Assembly (NCBI RefSeq): GCF_027887165.1
Contig: NC_077230.1
Coordinates: 339,150,322-339,214,321 of the forward strand
Length of the DNA: 64,000 bases
Origin: Monodelphis domestica
Taxonomy: Eukaryota > Chordata > Mammalia > Didelphimorphia > Didelphidae
Reading direction: 5' to 3'
Position numbers and translations under genes: made by a program. The notes beneath the pieces were generated by a model. It was not told the DNA's origin and did no database searches. It worked only from the letters and a program-made list of their open reading frames with translations. This document shows, piece after piece, positions 48,901-57,900 of this stretch. Each line of letters starts with the position of its first letter. The stretch's first letter is position 1.

Positions 48901-51900
48901 AGCCCTTCTCTCTCTGGCACTCATGCAAATGGCTATCTAGTCTATACTTGACAAAAAGTCTCCCAGGAGGCTGGGGTGGAGGTGGAGGTGGAGTGGGTGC
49001 CTCTAGAAGTCATCCATCCTGTTTTTCACTAGCTTTAACTATTAGGAAGTTAAGAAAGAAGCTAAGACCTGCCTCCCTGAGAGGACAGCGCCCTCCCTGG
49101 CTGCTGCCTTCTATCCACAGCTCGTCCTATGCTCTGGAGCCAAGCAGAACGGGTCTGCTCTCTCTACAGAACACTCGCAGATGGTCTTCTCCCAAGTCTC
49201 CTCCTCTGGTGAAATCCCACCGTGAGCTCCGGCGGAGCCTTCTACAGAACGGATGCTGGGTCATTCGCTGCCCTGCTTCTCCACGGCTGGGCACAGCCCC
49301 AGCTCATCCCCGTGAGGCCAGGCACGAGATGGCACCCTGTTCACAGCCAGGAGCACGATGGGACAGGTCCTCCCCCTGCCCCAAGCACTTTCCGGCTGGC
49401 CTGGGGCGTCTGGGGACCTCGCGAGCATCCTTTGGAGCCAACTAGCTCCCAGCGGAGAAAGGGAGGCTCTTCCCTCGGGCCCTCCCGTGGCAAACGCCCG
49501 GAGCACCACTTACTCAGAGGCCATAAACAGCGCCTGGATCACGCTGTTCATGTAACAGGTGTTCCCCAGGTTGATGAGGCCGATCTTGCCTGTGTCCGAC
49601 TTAGCAGCCAGCCGGGGGTAGAAACAGACCAGCTCATTCTTCTGAGAGGTCCAGGCGTTCTGTCCCAGCAGCTGCTTGATGCGGTCTTCATTGGGAACAT
49701 GGAGGTCCTAAGGAGGGAGAGAAGGGACACTGGGGCCAGTTCCTGAAATAAGGGCTCCCTGGACGGAAGCCTGCCCAAGTCTAGGGGGGCCCCAGGCTCC
49801 TCTGAAGCACCCAGATACACCTGCTGGAGGGAAAAGAGCCCTGGGCCAAGAATCTGAAGAGAGCTAGGTTCAAATCCAGGCCTTGCCACTCGGTAACAAT
49901 GTGATCCAGGGCAAATCACTCAAACTCTCTGAGTTTCTATTTGCTAATACTTACATTAAAAGAGATCCTGTGAGGGAAGTATCTGCCAAACTTAAATATA
50001 AATGAGTTATTAAAATGTCATTTAAATTGTATTATTATATTATATTATTTTAAATATATTTAGTTTAATATATTTTAAATAATATGCTTATTTAAATATA
50101 TTTGTATATTTAAACACTATATTGTTATTTTAAAATATATTTAATTTAATATATTTAAAATAGTTAAATATTTATAAGTATATTTAATTTATTTATAATA
50201 TATTTCATTTGACATATTTAAAATAATATAAATAATATTAAACTAAATATATATTTATATATTAAATGTTTATTTACTGTATTATTTTAAAAGACAGTTG
50301 GGTAGCATAGAGAAGACTGGCCTTGTGGTTGGGAAGGCCTGGGTTCTAGCCTCCTTCTGAAATTAGAGATTATGTGACCTTGGACACCTCAGGATACTCT
50401 CTAAGACTGTGGGTCACAAAGAAGTTGCCAATTTGAGCCCTGAGACAGAGTTTTTACCCTGGGAGCTTCTTATAATGATGAAATCATAAGTCCAGTCCCA
50501 AAAAATTTTCTTTTATTATTTTAATTTAATGAGGTCCCAAGATGGGATCTGATTTTTTTTGAGAAAGATATATAATATAAATGTTAGTTATGATTATTGA
50601 CTTATTCAATATTGAAACATGCATATCAGATTAAGAACTGTGTCTACTATGCAAAGCTCTATCCATTGTTTCAAATTTTTACCTTCTGTCTTAGAATCAG
50701 TACTAAGTTTTAATTTAAATACTATATTGTTTATATTTAAATACTAAATATCGATTCCAAGATAGAAGAGCAGTAAGGGCTAGGCAACTGGGATTAAGTG
50801 ACTTGCCCAGGATCACTCAAGTAGAAAGTGTCTGAGGTCACATTTGAACCCAGGACCTCTACTCCATCCATAGTTGACACTGTGCAAATGAAGCAGACTC
50901 TTCTGCTAAAAGGAGACTATGGTTAGGAAGCCAGAGAGTCAGATTCTATTCACTGGCTCATTGTGTGACTTTGGGCAAACTATGTCAACTTCTATTACCT
51001 TATCTATAAAAGGAACAGAATAGACTCGATGGTCTCCAAAGTTGCTTCTAGTTCTAAACATTTTGTCCTGTGCTCTAACATTGTTTCCTAAAGACCCCTC
51101 CAGCTTGGACATTCTAGGTTCTAAGATCCCCTCCAGCTTGGACATTCTAGGTTCTAAGATCCCCTCCAGCTTGGACATACTAGGTTCTAAGATCCCTTCC
51201 AGCTTAGACATTCTGTATTCTAAGATCCCCTCCAGCTTGGACATTCTAGGTTCTAAGATCCCCTCCAGCTTGGACATTCTGTATTCTAAGATCCCTTCCA
51301 GCTTGGACATTCTAGGTTCTAAGATCCCTTCCAGCTTAGACATTCTAGGTTCCAAGATTCCTTCCAGCTTGGACATTCTAGGTTCTAAGATCCCTTCCAG
51401 CTTGGACATCCTAGGTTCTAAGATCCCCTCCAGCTTGGACATTCTGTATTCTAAGATCCCTTCCAGCTTGGACATTCTAGGTTCTAAGATCCCTTCCAGC
51501 TTAGACATTCTAGGTTCCAAGATTCCTTCCAGCTTGGACATTCTAGGTTCTAAGATCCCTTCCAGCTTGGACATCCTAGGTTCTAAGATCCCTTCCAGCT
51601 TGGACATTCTGTATTCTAAGATCCCTTCCAGCTTGGACATTCTAGGTTCTAAGATCCCTTCCAGCTTAGACATTCTAGGTTCCAAGATTCCTTCCAGCTT
51701 GGACATTCTAGGTTCTAAGATCCCTTCCAGCTTGGACATCCTAGGTTCTAAGATCCCTTCCAGCTTGGACATTCTGTATTCTAAGATCCCTTCCAGCTTG
51801 GACAGTCTAGGTTCTAAGATCCCTTCCAGCTTAGACATTCTGTATTCTAAGATCCCCTCCAGCTTGGACATTCTAGGTTCTAAGATCCCCTCCAGCTTGG

Positions 51901-54900
51901 ACATTCTGTATTCTAAGATCCCTTCCAGCTTGGACATTCTAGGTTCTAAGATCCCTTCCAGCTTAGACATTCTAGGTTCCAAGATTCCTTCCAGCTTGGA
52001 CATTCTAGGTTCTAAGATCCCTTCCAGCTTAGACATTCTAGGTTCCAAGATTCCTTCCAGCTTGGACATTCTAGGTCCTAGGATCCCTTCCAGCCTGGAC
52101 ATTCTGTATTCTAAGATCCCTTCCAGCTTGGACAGTCTAGATTCTAAGATCCCTTCCAGCTTGGACATTCTGTATTCTAAGATCCTTTCCAGCTTGGACA
52201 TTCTGTATTCTAAGATCCCTTCCAGCTTGGACATTCTAGGTTCTAAGATCTCTTACAGGTCCAATAGTCTATGTTTTAAAGTTCCTTCCCATTTTTTGTT
52301 CTAAGATCCCTTACAGGAATCCTGTGTTCTAAAGTCCTTTCTAGTGCTAAAATTCTATGTTCTAGTCACTTCTACCTCTAACATTTTATCTTTTAATATC
52401 TCTTATAGCTCTAATATTCCATGTTCTAATATCCCTTTTAGCCCTACATTCTATATTCTAAAGGTCCTATTAGCTTTGACATCCTATGTTCCTTATAAGG
52501 TCTCTTCTAGTTCTAACGTTCTATGATCTGTGTTCTAATGTTCTAGAATCTCTTTTAGATTTGTGACTAAGTTAACAAGAATGTCACAAACTTTAAAAAA
52601 ATACAGAAATTAAAAGCTCAGAAAACCCTGTCCCAGTTACTCTTGAGAGATGGGGGTGGGGAAACCCACCTTGATGGCCTCCATGACCGGCTCATAGAGG
52701 TCTGGGAAGCCCGAGAAGCGGAACACCATGCAGTGGATTAACTCTGCCAGCTCTTCCAGGCAATTGGCTCGGGAGTTGGAGTCCTCTTCTGCCAGGGAGG
52801 CCACCATTTTGGGAATGTGAGGGAGAAGCTGCGAAGGCCAAAAGAAGCTTGGCATGACTGTAGAGGCTTTGGAATGGAGGGTTCCAAGGGCAGCTTAACA
52901 ACAAGGCGCTGGGCCTAGTCAGGAAGACCTGGGGTCAAATTCCCTCTCAGACACTTACTGGTTGTGTGACCTTGGGCAAAGCCATTTAACCCTGAATGAC
53001 CTCAGTTTCCTCAACTGTAAAATGGGGATAATAATAATACCTACTTTCCAGGGTTGAGTTCCAGGGACTCAAACAAGATGATATTTATAAAAAGCCTTGG
53101 GCCAGTATCTGGCACATGATAAGCTCTCTATAAATGTTAGCTATTATAATAGAAACCCAACTGTCTGGACTCCCCATACTGGCCCTTTACAGAGCCCATT
53201 TGTAGTATGAAGCCCTCCTCTTATGCCTCATTAAGGCATGGAGGTGACCTTGCCAGTGGAGTCCAGGCTTCTAGCATGTCCTGAGAAGCTGGAAGGATTT
53301 GAACCCCAGACCAGTGATATACTGTATATCATCTAAGGGCCAATCTAGTGAAGGTGGAGAAAAGCCCATTACCGACTAGATTATAAGTTGTTTTGGCTCA
53401 CAATGACTCACAAAGACCATCCAAAGTGTGAGACGGCTGGACTCTATCACAGTGGAGGGAGCAAAGAACCTGGAAAACAGGGAGGGAAATAATGCAAAGT
53501 GCCTTGGAGTAGTAGTCAGAAGGACCTGGGTTCAAATCCTGCCCCAAGCACTTAGTAGCTGGGTGACTGCAGATAAGACACTGCCAGCTTCAGTCTTCTG
53601 ATCTGTAAAACGTGGTTGACAATATTTGTCCTGTATCTTGCACAGAGCTTTTGTGGGAATCCATGAAAAGGTAATCTCCTCAACGGTAGCAATTATTTAA
53701 TTTATTATATTCTTATTTGGAGTACCTAGCACAGTATCTGGCATATAGTAGGTGCTTAATAAATGCTTGTTGGATGACTGGTGAAGAGGGCATGTGTTTT
53801 ATATATGTGTACACAGGAGTTTGGAAACCTTAAAGCACTACATGAAATAATACATAGCATATAATAAAATATATCATCTATTATCTTATATATTTATTAT
53901 CATTATTATTTAAGAAAGGGTATGACAGGGCCAAGACAGTCGGAGCAATGAGAGGATCACTGGGTAGTGTCCCTTCAGGATAACCCTGCTGGGTACAACA
54001 TTGGAGGTCTGGGCTGCTAGTTAAAGTAATGAGGCATATTATTGACTTAGACAGATGCTGCTGATCATTTTGAGGAATATTCCATGTATTCCAATGTTCT
54101 CTAGAGTTTTTAATAGGGATGGGTGTTGAATTTTATCAGAAGCCTTTTCTGAATTTTTTGAGATAATTATATGTTTTATTACTGAAATGATCAATTATGC
54201 CAATAGTTTTCCTAATACTGAACCAGCCATGCATCCCTGGTATAAATTCCACCTGGTCATACTGTATGTTCCTTGTGATCTATAGATATAAATCTTGCTA
54301 GCATTTTATTTAAAATATCTGCAAGAGGCACATTATTTACCATCTGCCCCCAATGCGAGGGCCACTTTGACATATATTGATATATATGTAGTTTTAATGT
54401 TATATATATTTAATTATATACATGTATACATACATACATATGCAAGTATACAAGTCCTTACCTCCTGTCTTAGAATCAATACTAAGTAGCAGTTTCAAAG
54501 CAAACGAGCCATAAGGGCTAACAACTGGATCAAGTGGCTTGCCCTGAGTCACACAGCTAAGAAGTGTCTGAAACCAGATTTGAACCCAGGATCTCCCATC
54601 TGTAGGCCTGGCTCTCTATCCACTAAGCCACCTGGCTGCCCCCACTATGGTATTCTAACAGGGCTTCTGGTGGGGACAGACCTCACTGTCTGCTTTTCAA
54701 GGCACTAGAAACACGCCTCCCTCCAACCTATTTCTTGCTCACTTAGTGAGTGGCCTCTCTTATCCTAAACTGCCTTTGGAATTCCCACGTAGCTTTTAAA
54801 ACCCAACTTTACGAACTCATCCTTTGGATCTCCTGACTTGGCCATGCCCATCCCCATCGGGCCTCACTTGGCACTTTATGTCATACCTTGTTCAATAACT

Positions 54901-57900
54901 TAATTTATAATGCTGTGTATCATGCTTATGTGGATTGGTGCCTTCCCTTCCTATCCAGCTGTGAGGACCATAAAGGCAGGGACTTCATCTTCTATAAATG
55001 TTGTCTTGCCCCTACTGCTGAGCAATGCTCTGCGCACAGGAGCTGCTTACTAAAGCACTGTTGAAGCGACCTGAACAGAACTGAGTCTGAATGAATTCTA
55101 AGCACAGGAAAGTAGGAAACTTACGGGGCTACCAGCTGGCTCTGCCACCAGCTTCCTGTGACTTTGAGCCAGCTGCTTCTCTGTGAGCCTCATTTTCCTC
55201 ATCTGGGAAATATGGGGAATGGACTAAGGTCCTACTGTCCAAAGGACAAATTCGGCTGCCATCTTTTTTCTTATACATAGGCTGGAAGCTAAGAATAGGT
55301 TTTATATTTCCAAATACAACAAAATGTTATTTAAATGCCATACAAAAACAAACAGGTCAGATACAGCCCACAGATAAGAGTTTGCGAACATCTAGACTAG
55401 ATAACCAGCAAGGTCCCTCCCAGCTCCAAAACGGTGTGTTCTAAGCTCCTGTGCAACTCTGATACTCAATATTCTGAAGTCCCTTCCAGCTTGGAGAGTC
55501 TACATAATAATAATAATAATAACATCCTTTCTAGATCCATAATCTAAGGCTCCTCTGATCTCTGGCATCCTGGTTCTACATTCCTTTAAACTCTAATATC
55601 CTATGTTCTAAGATCAATTCCCAGCTCTGACATTCTGGGTTCTAAGCTCTCTTCTAATTCTAATATTCCGTGTCTTAAAGTAGAGCTCTAACATTCAATA
55701 TATTACTACTACAAGATGATAATAATGATGGTGGTGGCAATATCCTTTCTAGCTGGAACATGCTGTGTCCTAAGACCTCTCCCAGCTCTATCATTCTGGG
55801 TTCTAAGCTCTCTTCCAATTCTAATATTCTAGGTTTTAAAGTAGAGCTCTAACATTCAATATATTACTACTACTAGTAGTACTAGTGATGATGGTGATGA
55901 TGGTGGTGGCGATATCCTTTCTAGCTGGAACATGCTGTGTTCTAGGACTTCTCCCAGTTCTATCATTCTGGGTTCTAAGCTCTCTTCCAATTCTAATATT
56001 CCATGTCTTAAAGTAGAGCTCTAACATTCAATATATTACTACTACAAGATGATAATAATGATGGTGGTGGCAATATCCTTTCTAGCTGGAACATGCTGTG
56101 TTCTAAGACCTCTCCCAGCTCTATCATTCTGGGTTCTAAGCTCTCTTCCAATTCTAATATTCTAGGTTTTAAAGTAGAGCTCTAACATTCAATATATTAC
56201 TACTACTAGTAGTACTAGTGATGATGGTGATGATGGTGGTGGCGATATCCTTTCTAGCTGGAACATGCTGTGTTCTAGGACTTCTCCCAGTTCTATCATT
56301 CTGGGTTCTAAGCTCTCTTCCAATTCTAATATTCCATGTCTTAAAGTAGAGCTCTAACATTCAATATATTACTACTACAAGATGATAATAATGATGGTGG
56401 TGGCAATATCCTTTCTAGCTGGAACATGCTGTGTCCTAAGACCTCTCCCAGCTCTATCATTCTGGGTTCTAAGCTCTCTTCCAATTCTAATATTCTAGGT
56501 TTTAAAGTAGAGCTCTAACATTCAATATATTACTACTACTAGTAGTACTAGTGATGATGGTGATGATGGTGGTGGCGATATCCTTTCTAGCTGGAACATG
56601 CTGTGTTCTAAGACCTCTCCAAGCTCTGACATTCTGGGTTCTAAGCTCTCTTCCAATTCCAATATTCTAGGTTTTAAAGTAACATTCATTATATTACTAC
56701 TAGTAGTAGTACTAGTGATGATGGTGATGATGGTGGTGGTGGTGGTGGTGATATCCTTTCTAGCTTGAGCATGCTGTATTCTAAGGCCTCTCTCAGCTTT
56801 GAGGTCCGTGTGCCAAACAATATTCCTTATAGTTATGTTATTACAGTATGATGTTCTATGTTCCAAGATCCCTTCTAGCTCTAAATGTATACTTTTCCTC
56901 TCCCTCAGGGCCCATGTAGTTATCATCGTCCTTATTAGTTTACTTGAAAAGAAAAAGCAAAAACCATCCTCTTTCTTTCCTACAAAGCTCTGCCTCTGAG
57001 TGACTGGGGAAACAGCCTTTCCATGCACCAGGGAAACTCAAAAGATGACCCTTCCTAGACTTCTCTCTCCTTCCTCTCTGCCTTTTTTTCAGTCATGATC
57101 TCGTTGAGGGCTTGAGCTCCCCCTCCTGGCCTAATGAAGACCATGCTGCAGACTTTCCCCAAATGTGACTCTATTACTGGAGTCTAAAGGAATTAACTTC
57201 CAGTACAAAAAAATCAGACACCCTGATTGGGAGGTTGGGAGGAGCTGGTCCTTCCTTGGGGCTTCCTTGCTTGCCCCAGTGCCACTTTCACAGGCTTCCA
57301 AGTTAGACAGGCATTTGTCAAATGCCTAATACATACCAAACCCTGTTCCGGACACTGGGGGATGGATGGTGGGAGAAAGGAGGGCAATATACAAAGATAA
57401 AAGTGGACCCAGCCCCCAGCCTTAAGGACAATAGAGTTAAGAAGGCAATGTTCGGGAGGGGATGGGATGAAGGGCACAGAAAGAGAGGCTGGCCTTGGCA
57501 TGGAGAAGGGCCATCTTATCCCCAAGGTAATGGATGATGATAATGTGATGGAGAGGGTGAAAAGGAAGTTTGTTAAGTGACTTTTCCCAAGTTTACACAG
57601 CTTTATAATAAACATTTGTTGAATTGAGGAGAAAAAAGTGAAGGCAAACTATCTCTCCTTCCAATGAACCATTTATTCCCCCCACCTCCATGCCAGGGAG
57701 AAGCCTGAAGACAGGCTATATCAGATGGACATAAGAAACTGGAAGAGTAACCCTTGCACAGGAAATTGGGATAATAATAATAATCCTTGAACTACCTACC
57801 CCAAAGGGCTATTTGTGAAGGTGGGACAAGGGACAGGAATTCAGACTAGAAGGATAGGGAGTTTTTATTATGAGGAAGATGAAGATAGGTTTCCAGTGTC

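Larger units (their letters stand above)
45503..49513 (-). other. USP35: USP35 intron
   Basis: About 4 kb with an L3-like tail (45570-45990), SINE copies (46436-46648, 47462-47545), an alternating TATA/CATA patch near 47130-47210, and an L2-like piece about 48570-48890. The GC-rich 48950-49500 part next to the exon shows no named feature. Confidence 0.75.
49708..52669 (-). other. USP35: USP35 intron with the 33-bp minisatellite
   Basis: About 3 kb. Contains AT-rich DNA (50010-50290), an antisense SINE (50670-50870), the 35-copy 33-bp array (51090-52244) and its decayed edge to about 52560. Confidence 0.85.

Noticed and set aside
51042-52304. Long open frames of 420 and 431 codons on both strands with an 11-residue repeat ([11 protein letters not shown]-like and its antisense)
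   Set aside because: They come from a 33-bp tandem array, whose period is divisible by three; both strands are open for that reason. The array lies inside a USP35 intron with no splice-site or family support.
55836-56360. Two identical 63-codon open frames 333 bases apart as a duplicated small gene
   Set aside because: They are the same phase of successive units of the 333-bp repeat; no start context or family support.
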